Source: UMGS902 sp045580835 (GTDB taxonomy: Bacteria; Bacillota; Clostridia; Oscillospirales; CAG-272). From it: a DNA stretch of 6,854 bases. Positions 1 through 4,827 of the stretch are shown here, piece after piece. The DNA lies in the NCBI GenBank assembly GCA_045580835.1, contig JAZNOM010000055.1, forward strand, positions 1 through 6,854. The letters are read 5' to 3'. The first letter of the stretch is position 1, and each line of letters begins with the position of its first letter. Below the pieces are notes generated by a model that saw only the letters and a list, made by a program, of their open reading frames with translations, was not told where the DNA came from and did not search any database. Both the position numbers and the translations under genes were made by a program.

Positions 1-534
1 GTGTTTGAAGCACCGATTGAGGAGCTTTGCAAGGTGGACGGCGTAAGCGAGCATACTGCGACATTGCTAAAACTTGTTCCTGCGGTATGGACAAAGGCAA
101 CAAGCGAGGTTGACACCTCCGAAAAGTATGATAGCATAAGCAAACTAGGCAGGCTTATGATAAAACGGTATGCAGGAATTACAAAAGAAATTGCATATCT
201 TGTTTTATTGGATAATTCTTGGCATATAATTGATATAGTAAATCTTAGCGAAGGTACTGTAAATCAAGTGCATCTTGATACCCGCAGAATTGCGGAACAC
301 TGCATTCGTACAAATGCATCAATGGCGCTGGTTTCGCATAATCATCCCAACGGAAGCATTGTTCCGTCAACAGACGATTTGACTACAACCGAAACGCTTG
401 CAAAGCTGTTCCGTTCAATCCATGTTGAGTTTTTGGAGCATTTGCTTATTGCAGGCGATAAGTTTGAAGTTTTGCTGTCCAAAAGCGAGGGCTTTTTCTT
501 CCAGCGTGCGGACAGAGAGAATTTTTACAGATAA
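1..534 (+). CDS. radC: RadC/JAB-domain protein (UPF0758), 5'-truncated by window edge
   Basis: This is the C-terminal 177 residues of a RadC-family protein. The JAMM/MPN+ metal-binding signature is clear: H113-N-H115-P-N-G, then S123 and D126 with the spacing H-x-H-x7-S-x2-D. Residues 8-26 resemble the end of the N-terminal helix-hairpin-helix region of the family. RadC proteins are usually about 225 residues, so roughly 45-50 residues are probably missing. The GTG at base 1 is therefore likely an internal valine codon rather than the start. The family was once linked to DNA repair, but its true role is unresolved; the fold predicts a metal-dependent hydrolase/isopeptidase-like site in the cytoplasm. 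The gene ends 59 bases before the tRNA gene, with no clear terminator between them. The family assignment is firm; the function is not. Confidence 0.9.
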   Translation: MFEAPIEELCKVDGVSEHTATLLKLVPAVWTKATSEVDTSEKYDSISKLGRLMIKRYAGITKEIAYLVLLDNSWHIIDIVNLSEGTVNQVHLDTRRIAEHCIRTNASMALVSHNHPNGSIVPSTDDLTTTETLAKLFRSIHVEFLEHLLIAGDKFEVLLSKSEGFFFQRADRENFYR

Positions 535-550
535 ATAACCTACCGTAATA

Positions 551-579
551 TTGACATAGCGGTTTTGTTGTGGTAAAAT
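551..579 (+). promoter_or_regulatory. Promoter of tRNA-Gln
   Basis: A perfect -35 hexamer TTGACA (551-556) is followed by a 17-base spacer and a -10 TAAAAT (574-579). Transcription would start near 586, about seven bases before the mature tRNA. This near-consensus sigma-A-type promoter means the tRNA need not depend on radC readthrough. Confidence 0.8.
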
Positions 580-593
580 ATTACGGTAATATT
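577..593. promoter_or_regulatory. Palindrome overlapping the tRNA promoter and start site
   Basis: AATATTAC-G-GTAATATT is a perfect dyad of 8-base arms around one central base. It covers the end of the -10 box, the predicted start site and the first tRNA base. The same half-site GTAATATT recurs at 545-552, next to the -35 box. As a result 541-552 and 577-588 also form a perfect 12-base inverted repeat that brackets the promoter core. This is the geometry of a repressor operator, but no regulator is identified. It could also be a chance product of AT-rich sequence. Confidence 0.4.
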
Positions 594-668
594 GGGGTGT
601 AGCCAAGTGGTAAGGCACCAGACTTTGACTCTGGCATTTCGCTGGTTCGAACCCAGCCATCCCAGCCA
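593..668 (+). tRNA. tRNA-Gln (anticodon UUG)
   Basis: A full cloverleaf can be drawn. The acceptor stem TGGGGTG (593-599) pairs with CATCCCA (658-664), with one G-T wobble. The D-stem is GCC (602-604) with GGC (614-616). The anticodon stem CCAGA (618-622) pairs with TCTGG (630-634), and loop 623-629 contains TTG at 625-627. The T-arm GCTGG (641-645) pairs with CCAGC (653-657), with loop TTCGAAC. The discriminator is G665 and the CCA end (666-668) is encoded. It reads CAA, and CAG by wobble. The variable region (635-640) is six bases, slightly longer than in many tRNA-Gln genes. The CCA is also the first three bases of the repeat element that follows. Confidence 0.97.
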
Positions 669-877
669 AAAATCCGAAAGCATTGCTTTCGGATTTTTCA
701 TTTGTGTCCGTAGGGCACAATATCGTTTGACCAACGGTCAACATCATTTTTCGCGTAGCGAAAACATCATTGTCCGCTTGCGGACACAAATAAACGATGT
801 TACGGCTTACGCCGTAAACGATGTGCTTCGCAACGATGTTGGCTTCGCCAAACGAAGTTGCGCTTCGCGCAAACGGA
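666..877. repeat. Multi-hairpin repeat element, copy A (212 bases)
   Basis: This segment matches 973-1184 base for base except at four positions (676, 721, 807, 845), with no gaps. It is a chain of small hairpins. After the terminator-like first stem come TTGTGTCC/GGGCACAA (702-720), TTGACC/GGTCAA (727-741), TTTTCGC/GCGAAAA (748-764), TGTCCGC/GCGGACA (771-786), TTACGGC/GCCGTAA (800-817), a weak TGC/GCA (824-832), TTGGC/GCCAA (839-851) and TTGCGC/GCGCAA (858-872). Loops are 2-4 bases. Linkers are ACATCRTT-like in the left half and AAACGATGT-like in the right half, so the whole element also has loose dyad symmetry. No target-site duplication is visible. Open frames across it on both strands look spurious. 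Confidence 0.9.
668..698 (+). terminator. Intrinsic terminator of tRNA-Gln, part of repeat copy A
   Basis: AAAAATCCGAAAGC (668-681) pairs perfectly over 14 bases with GCTTTCGGATTTTT (685-698) around an ATT loop. The stem ends in a T-run and begins at the last base of the encoded CCA, so it would end the tRNA transcript almost flush with the mature 3' end. The A-run/T-run symmetry would let it work in both directions. In copy B, G676 is replaced by A983, which breaks one stem pair. Confidence 0.75.
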
Positions 878-972
878 GTCATACTATCCACTCAGTGTGC
901 TGAATTGCAGTTGATTTTTGATTGTAAATATATTGTCGAATGGTAAATATTACATAGATTTTGTTGCAACAC
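878..972 (+). promoter_or_regulatory. Spacer between repeat copies with a degenerate tRNA-promoter-like sequence
   Basis: This AT-rich spacer contains no gene. TGGTAAATATTAC (941-953) matches TGGTAAAATATTAC (571-584) of the tRNA-Gln promoter with one base deleted. A weak promoter can be drawn as TTGTAA (922-927), 16-base spacer, TAAATA (944-949). It would transcribe copy B as an RNA not headed by a tRNA. GTTGCAAC (963-970) is a short palindrome just before copy B. Whether the promoter works is uncertain. Confidence 0.3.
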
Positions 973-1184
973 CCAAAAATCCAAAAGCATTGCTTTCGGA
1001 TTTTTCATTTGTGTCCGTAGGGCACAACATCGTTTGACCAACGGTCAACATCATTTTTCGCGTAGCGAAAACATCATTGTCCGCTTGCGGACACAAATAA
1101 ACGATGTTACGGCCTACGCCGTAAACGATGTGCTTCGCAACGATGTTGGCTACGCCAAACGAAGTTGCGCTTCGCGCAAACGGA
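973..1184. repeat. Multi-hairpin repeat element, copy B (212 bases)
   Basis: This is the second copy of the element at 666-877, in direct orientation with an offset of 307 bases. Of the four differences, C1028 lies in a linker, C1114 and A1152 lie in hairpin loops, and A983 breaks one pair of the terminator-like stem. All other drawn stems are unchanged. Unlike copy A it does not follow a tRNA. It ends eight bases before the -35 box of the next gene's promoter. Confidence 0.9.
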
Positions 1185-1191
1185 AGAATAG

Positions 1192-1220
1192 TTGATATTA
1201 AAGCATGGTTGTGATATGAT
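1192..1220 (+). promoter_or_regulatory. Promoter of the four-helix-bundle gene unit
   Basis: TTGATA (1192-1197), a 17-base spacer and TATGAT (1215-1220), with an extended -10 TG at 1212-1213. It begins immediately after repeat copy B and gives a short leader before the start codon at 1245. Confidence 0.7.
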
Positions 1221-1244
1221 ATTCTATGAAAAGAGGTGTCGACT

Positions 1245-1601
1245 ATGAAAGAGGATAAACTTAGCGAGTTATCCATGGAATTGTCGGTTGAAGTCTTGAA
1301 ACTGAAAAAAGAATTACAAAAACGGCATGAAACTGTTATATCAAATCAAATCAGTAGGAGCGCAACAAGTATTTGTGCAAACATTGCCGAAAGTAAATAT
1401 GCTCACGGTCGTGCTGATTTTATAGCAAAGCTTGAAATATCTCTTAAAGAAGCAAACGAAACTTCCAAATGGCTTGAAATGCTTTATAAAAGTGAATATG
1501 TTGATGAAGAGTATTATAAAACTCTTAGTCGTAAATGTTCTACTATAAGATTTTTGCTTATAAAATCAATCACAACTGCTAAAAGCAATATCGGTAAATA
1601 A
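1245..1601 (+). CDS. Four-helix-bundle protein, 23S rRNA intervening-sequence (S23/IVP) family
   Basis: A 118-residue, almost entirely helical protein. Helices are predicted near residues 1-27, 31-50, 56-83 and 87-115. The family hallmark is Q35-ISRSATSICANIAE at the second helix, matching the usual Q-x-x-R-A-x-x-S-I-x-x-N-I-A-E-G pattern. It is followed by R-x-D-F-I-x-K-L-E-I-S-L-K-E-A-N-E-T. Such proteins occur inside 23S rRNA intervening sequences in some bacteria and as free-standing genes elsewhere; the Avd subunit of diversity-generating retroelements has a related fold. The biochemical role is unknown, although the Avd comparison suggests nucleic-acid binding. ATG 1245 is preferred because AGAGGTG (1232-1238) is well spaced for it; an in-frame GTG at 1236 overlaps that site. 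The gene directly follows the repeat and lies 14 bases before a membrane-protein gene. No rRNA or reverse transcriptase is present here. Confidence 0.9.
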   Translation: MKEDKLSELSMELSVEVLKLKKELQKRHETVISNQISRSATSICANIAESKYAHGRADFIAKLEISLKEANETSKWLEMLYKSEYVDEEYYKTLSRKCSTIRFLLIKSITTAKSNIGK

Positions 1602-1615
1602 TCCAAGGAGGATCT

Positions 1616-2101
1616 ATGACATATCTATTAAGCATTGTTTATTCGCTTTACAGCATATTGATTTATTTCCTTTTTCGTATGGGAGTATCGGATTTTTTAC
1701 TGTATAACAAGCACAGCAAAACATACATACGAAAGAACGAAAAAGGTTTTGTTAACTATTGGCTATACCAAAAGCTACACCGTGATGGCGACTTGGGTTT
1801 GGGATATTTTTTAAACGCCGCTTTGCTTTTTGCGACAATTGCATTTTTCTTATTTTCATTGTGCTTTGGATGTTTAAAGTGGGCAGACTCTTATGTGTAC
1901 GCTTTTTCTGCGGTTTTATGCCTTTTGCAGATTGCGGCAGTTGCATATTATTGTATATGTTCCAAGTTATTCTTATTCAGAACTCCCTTTGTTCTGTTGC
2001 GAAGAAGCCCTGATATTCGCCGTGGAATTGAAAGCACGGTTTTTGATATAGCGTTGCTGTGTATACATATTGCTTTTTGGTATGCATGTACGGCTTTATG
2101 A
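1616..2101 (+). CDS. Unrecognised four-TM membrane protein
   Basis: I do not recognise this 161-residue protein. Four hydrophobic segments are visible at about residues 3-21, 64-86, 93-115 and 141-160. Loops 22-60 and 117-137 are rich in Lys and Arg, so by the positive-inside rule they should be cytoplasmic with both ends outside. Residues 42-63 (lysine-rich, with W49, H55, R56 and D57) precede TM2. Several cysteines (83, 86, 102, 113, 115) lie in or near TM2-TM3, but no metal motif is clear. A strong AAGGAGG site (1605-1611) precedes ATG 1616. The 14-base gap to the four-helix-bundle gene suggests cotranscription. The AT-rich composition resembles that gene more than the ribF operon downstream. 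Confidence 0.75.
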   Translation: MTYLLSIVYSLYSILIYFLFRMGVSDFLLYNKHSKTYIRKNEKGFVNYWLYQKLHRDGDLGLGYFLNAALLFATIAFFLFSLCFGCLKWADSYVYAFSAVLCLLQIAAVAYYCICSKLFLFRTPFVLLRRSPDIRRGIESTVFDIALLCIHIAFWYACTAL

Positions 2102-2111
2102 TAAAAAACTC

Positions 2112-2140
2112 TTGCATGAAACTTTATTTTAATATATAAT
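2112..2140 (+). promoter_or_regulatory. Promoter of the ireB-ribF-dac operon
   Basis: TTGCAT (2112-2117), a 17-base spacer and a perfect TATAAT (2135-2140). A leader of roughly 30 bases leads to AAAGGCGG (2161-2168), the ribosome binding site of ireB. There is no room for, and no sign of, an FMN riboswitch upstream of the operon. Confidence 0.75.
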
Positions 2141-2176
2141 AATATATACAACACTATCCGAAAGGCGGTACGTACT

Positions 2177-2440
2177 ATGATTTTGGATAAGAACAAGAAA
2201 CAGGACACACAGGTTTTCTCAAAAGTTGACCTCAACGATGACGGCACCAAGGCGATTTTGCTTGAGGTGTACAAGGCGCTCAGCGAAAAGGGATATGACC
2301 CGATAAATCAGATTGTCGGCTACATCCTTTCCGAGGACCCGACCTATATTACAAACTACAACGGCGCACGCGGACTTATCCGCAAGATTGACAGGGACAA
2401 GCTTCTCAATACGCTTGTTCGCGAATATCTTGGAGTGTAA
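2177..2440 (+). CDS. ireB: IreB family regulatory phosphoprotein (UPF0297)
   Basis: An 87-residue protein with the family signature: GYDPINQIVGYILSEDPTYIT (start near residue 39), then N-Y-N-G-A-R-G-L-I-R-K-I-D-R-D. Full length fits the family. In Enterococcus, IreB is a small cytoplasmic dimer phosphorylated on N-terminal threonines by the PASTA kinase IreK, and it modulates cephalosporin tolerance and cell-envelope stress responses. T11 in DTQVF is the likely equivalent phospho-site here; that is inferred from position. AAAGGCGG lies eight bases before the ATG. In many Firmicutes this gene precedes ruvX and a DUF1292 gene. Here it instead precedes ribF, three bases away, and its last codons supply ribF's ribosome binding site, so the two may be translationally coupled. 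Confidence 0.93.
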   Translation: MILDKNKKQDTQVFSKVDLNDDGTKAILLEVYKALSEKGYDPINQIVGYILSEDPTYITNYNGARGLIRKIDRDKLLNTLVREYLGV

Positions 2441-2443
2441 AGC

Positions 2444-3343
2444 GTGAAAACCGTTTCTTTGGCACCATGCTCCGCCACGGGCGGTGCAAGTGTTGCGCTT
2501 GGTATGTTCGACGGTGTACACATGGGACATCGGCGTATCATTTCTGCGGCAAAAAATAAAGGCACCGAGCGAGGAATACCTACCTCGGTGCTTCTTTTTT
2601 CGTCATCACCACACGGTGCTGCCGAAATTCTGCCGCTTTGCGACAGACTTTGCGAGATTGAAAAACTCGGCGTAAACTTTGCGTATGTTTACGATTTTGA
2701 TGAGATTTGCGGCTTGACTCCCGAGGAGTTTGTTTTTGGTGAACTTAAAGAAAAACTCGGTGCAAAAGCCGTTTTTGCAGGGTACAATTACCGCTTTGGC
2801 GCGCGCGCCGCAGGGAATTCTGATATGCTGCAAAAACTGGCGGCAGAGTGTTCTATGGAGTGTGGCATTACCGAAAAGGTAGAGTATTTCGGTGAGGGAG
2901 TCAGCTCCACGCGAATCCGCGCGCTTTTGCGCGACGGCAATATCGAGAGTGCTAACGCACTGCTCACTTTTCCGTACTATATCCGTGCCGAGGTACTTCA
3001 CGGCAAAGAGCTTGGACGAAAGCTTGGCTTGCCTACGATTAATCAGCAAATCGAAAAGACACGCACACCGCTTGCGCGCGGCATTTACTACACAAAGACG
3101 TTTGTTGACGGAAAAGAGTATATTTCGGTTTCAAATCTCGGAGTGCGCCCGACGGTTGAGGACACCGAAAGTATTAATCTTGAAACTCATATTATCGGCT
3201 TTGACGGCGACCTTTACGGCAAGACCGTCAAGGTTGAGCTTCACGGCAAGGGGCGCGGTGAGATGCGCTTTGACAGTGTAGACGCGCTTCGATACGAGGT
3301 TGAGCGCGACTGCGCGCGCGCGTTGGAATTTTTTAAAAAGTAA
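2444..3343 (+). CDS. ribF: Bifunctional riboflavin kinase / FAD synthetase
   Basis: A 299-residue cytoplasmic enzyme that phosphorylates riboflavin to FMN and adenylates FMN to FAD. The N-terminal nucleotidyltransferase domain shows G20-M-F-D-G-V-H-M-G-H29, then AGYNYRFGARAAGN near 112-125, and V-S-S-T-R-I-R (153-159). The C-terminal kinase domain shows G191-R-K-L-G-L-P-T-I-N200, the GVRPT segment (233-237), the likely catalytic Glu247 in L-E-T-H, and D256-L-Y-G. Length fits the family (about 300-315). The usual T-F-D-P-H-P segment is altered to L-F-S-S-S-P-H (51-57). The start is GTG 2444, with TGGAGTG (2431-2437) overlapping the end of ireB. The DD-carboxypeptidase-like gene follows after 12 bases. 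Expression may be affected by the terminator-like hairpin within codons 40-53. Confidence 0.97.
   Translation: MKTVSLAPCSATGGASVALGMFDGVHMGHRRIISAAKNKGTERGIPTSVLLFSSSPHGAAEILPLCDRLCEIEKLGVNFAYVYDFDEICGLTPEEFVFGELKEKLGAKAVFAGYNYRFGARAAGNSDMLQKLAAECSMECGITEKVEYFGEGVSSTRIRALLRDGNIESANALLTFPYYIRAEVLHGKELGRKLGLPTINQQIEKTRTPLARGIYYTKTFVDGKEYISVSNLGVRPTVEDTESINLETHIIGFDGDLYGKTVKVELHGKGRGEMRFDSVDALRYEVERDCARALEFFKK
2561..2600 (+). terminator. Terminator-like hairpin inside ribF
   Basis: GCACCGAG (2562-2569) pairs perfectly with CTCGGTGC (2584-2591), extended by a G-T and an A-T pair. The loop contains a further AGG/CCT mini-stem. It is followed by TTCTTTTTT (2592-2600) and preceded by an A-rich run (2551-2560). 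This has all the parts of an intrinsic terminator but sits in frame within ribF codons 40-53. It may cause partial termination after ireB, or be neutral when ribosomes cover it. Confidence 0.45.
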
Positions 3344-3355
3344 GGGGGCGGCAGA

Positions 3356-4699
3356 GTGCGCCATTTAGTAAAAATAATAACTGCGGCAGCGCTTGTTTTG
3401 CTTTTAACGCTCGGTGCGCTTGCCACATCTCTTGATGCGATATCCGAGGATGATAAAACCATCAGCAGCGTTGCATCGGCGGCGATTTACAATATCGAAA
3501 ATGATACCGTAGTTTTCAGCTACAACGCGGATAAGGTACTGCCAACGGCATCGTTTACAAAGATGATGACCGCCGTTTGTGCTTATGAATTGCTCTCTGA
3601 CAGACTTGACGAAACGATAACTGTTGAGGGAAGAATGATTTATAACGAAAACGGTGCGTATGTTTCGGGCAGATATGTCGGCTATTACATCGGAGAGGTT
3701 GTAAAAATACGCGACCTTTTCTGCGGACTGCTTATGCGCGGCGCAAATGACAGCGCATATATGCTTTGCTACGCGGCGATGAACGGCGCGGACGACAGCG
3801 TTTCACAGTTTATAGAGTATATGAACAAAAAAGCCAACTCCCTTGGCATGAAAGACACCTACTATGTAAACCAAACGGGGCTTGATGCAGAGGGTATGGT
3901 GACTACTGCCAACGACTCTCTTAAAATTGCCACCGAGTTTTACAAAATTGACTTTCTCGTTGGCATTTCAAATGCGGTAAGCTACACAATTCCCGCATCA
4001 AACAAGCAGGGACAACTTGTAATTTACAACGAAAACGGGCTTAAATACAATTCAAGCACCAGCTACCGCTATCACGACTCGCGTGTTATCGGTATAAACT
4101 CGGGCATGACGCCCTCGTCGGGCAATTATGCCGCAAGTGCAGTACGCGGTGAGGAACTTTCGTATGTGATAGTGGTTCTCGGCGGTAAAGAGATTAACGA
4201 GCGCAACAGTGCGTATCTGCTCACAAGCGAGCTTGCAACAAAGGCGCTTAATGATTACGGCTATGTGGAGGTTATCAAAACCTCGGGCATCGTTTCGGAG
4301 ATACCCGTAAATCTTTCTACTGACGCCGACTATGTAACGCTTGTACCTGCACAGTCGCTTACGCTTTATTTGCCTTATTCGGTAGACCTTTCTGCCGACC
4401 TTACATATTCTTACCGACTCGACGTTGAGTCGCTTGATGCTCCCGTAACCGAGGGGCAAAAGGTAGGCAGTTACACTGTTTCAAAGGACGACGTACTGCT
4501 TGGCAGCGTTGACCTCGTTACCAAAAACTCGGTTTCAAGAAGCGAGTTTCTGGTTGTGCTTGATAAGATTGAAAGCTTTACCACAAGTACGTTTTTTATT
4601 GTAACGGTTATAGCACTTGTGGTGCTGACAATAGGATATTTTGTTCTTGGTGCCGTGCTTCGTGCGCGCCGCCGCAACCGCCACTACAGAAGAAGATAA
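3356..4699 (+). CDS. D-alanyl-D-alanine carboxypeptidase-like protein (PBP5/DacF family) with degenerate active site
   Basis: A 447-residue exported serine-peptidase-family S11 protein. A signal peptide covers residues 1-23 (cleavage likely after ALA23), and a C-terminal membrane helix (about 412-434) is followed by an Arg-rich tail, so the enzyme domain faces the cell wall. The peptidase domain spans roughly 35-285, with a PBP5-type beta-rich C-terminal domain after it. The nucleophile motif S66-F-T-K69 is intact within P-T-A-S-F-T-K-M-M. The SxN position reads G129-A-N131, and the KTG position reads N248-S-G250, so the Ser and the Lys of the other two motifs are replaced. Normal members trim the terminal D-Ala from peptidoglycan pentapeptides. 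This one may be weak, altered in specificity or non-catalytic. It starts at GTG 3356 with AAGGGGG (3342-3348) overlapping the ribF stop codon. The family is certain; activity is not. Confidence 0.93.
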   Translation: MRHLVKIITAAALVLLLTLGALATSLDAISEDDKTISSVASAAIYNIENDTVVFSYNADKVLPTASFTKMMTAVCAYELLSDRLDETITVEGRMIYNENGAYVSGRYVGYYIGEVVKIRDLFCGLLMRGANDSAYMLCYAAMNGADDSVSQFIEYMNKKANSLGMKDTYYVNQTGLDAEGMVTTANDSLKIATEFYKIDFLVGISNAVSYTIPASNKQGQLVIYNENGLKYNSSTSYRYHDSRVIGINSGMTPSSGNYAASAVRGEELSYVIVVLGGKEINERNSAYLLTSELATKALNDYGYVEVIKTSGIVSEIPVNLSTDADYVTLVPAQSLTLYLPYSVDLSADLTYSYRLDVESLDAPVTEGQKVGSYTVSKDDVLLGSVDLVTKNSVSRSEFLVVLDKIESFTTSTFFIVTVIALVVLTIGYFVLGAVLRARRRNRHYRRR

Positions 4700-4733
4700 A
4701 AAAACGGCAGTCCGTATGCGACTGCCGTTTTTT
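4699..4733 (+). terminator. Intrinsic terminator of the ireB-ribF-dac operon
   Basis: CGGCAGTC (4705-4712) pairs perfectly with GACTGCCG (4720-4727) around a seven-base loop, extended by A-run/T-run pairing and ending in TTTTTT (4728-4733). It begins at the carboxypeptidase stop codon. Confidence 0.93.
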
Positions 4734-4764
4734 GGTTTTTACACCAACAGTATAATTTTTTGTA

Positions 4765-4793
4765 TTGTGTGTTTAACTGACATAATTTATAAT
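4765..4793 (+). promoter_or_regulatory. Probable promoter of the dockerin-esterase gene
   Basis: A perfect TATAAT (4788-4793) lies 17 bases after a weak TTGTGT (4765-4770). A second TATAAT at 4751-4756 has no good -35 box. The region 4734-4827 is AT-rich and holds no gene. GAGGAGG (4816-4822) sits five bases before the ATG and is a very strong ribosome binding site. Confidence 0.5.
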
Positions 4794-4827
4794 AAAATCA
4801 GAAACCCAAAACCTTGAGGAGGTAAGT

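Noticed and set aside
415..891. Minus-strand open frame covering the end of radC, the tRNA and repeat copy A, with a related frame (950-1276) over copy B.
   Set aside because: It runs antisense through a tRNA and a hairpin repeat. Three of the four differences between the copies would change amino acids, and I see no ribosome binding site. This is the usual spurious protein from repeat/tRNA antisense.
592..903. Plus-strand open frame through tRNA-Gln and repeat copy A.
   Set aside because: It begins within the tRNA promoter/tRNA and has no ribosome binding site. Its length reflects the low stop-codon content of the repeat.
666..1184. CRISPR array.
   Set aside because: There are no identical 25-37 base repeats with unique spacers. 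The recurring unit is an 8-9 base linker between different palindromes, and no cas gene is present.
666..1184. Insertion sequence or composite transposon made by the two direct copies.
   Set aside because: No transposase, no terminal inverted repeats of IS type and no target-site duplications are visible. Only 95 bases lie between the copies.
1245..1601. Avd gene of a diversity-generating retroelement, or a protein inside a 23S rRNA intervening sequence.
   Set aside because: No reverse transcriptase, template/variable repeat pair or rRNA sequence is seen in the window. The fold family alone does not establish this.
2102..2176. FMN riboswitch controlling ribF.
   Set aside because: The leader before ireB is too short and lacks the conserved RFN-element segments. 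The ireB-ribF gap is only three bases.
2798..3322. Alternating GC runs (2798-2809 and 3311-3322) in ribF as Z-DNA-forming sites.
   Set aside because: They are only about 12 bases long, encode expected Arg/Ala-rich residues and have no supporting context.
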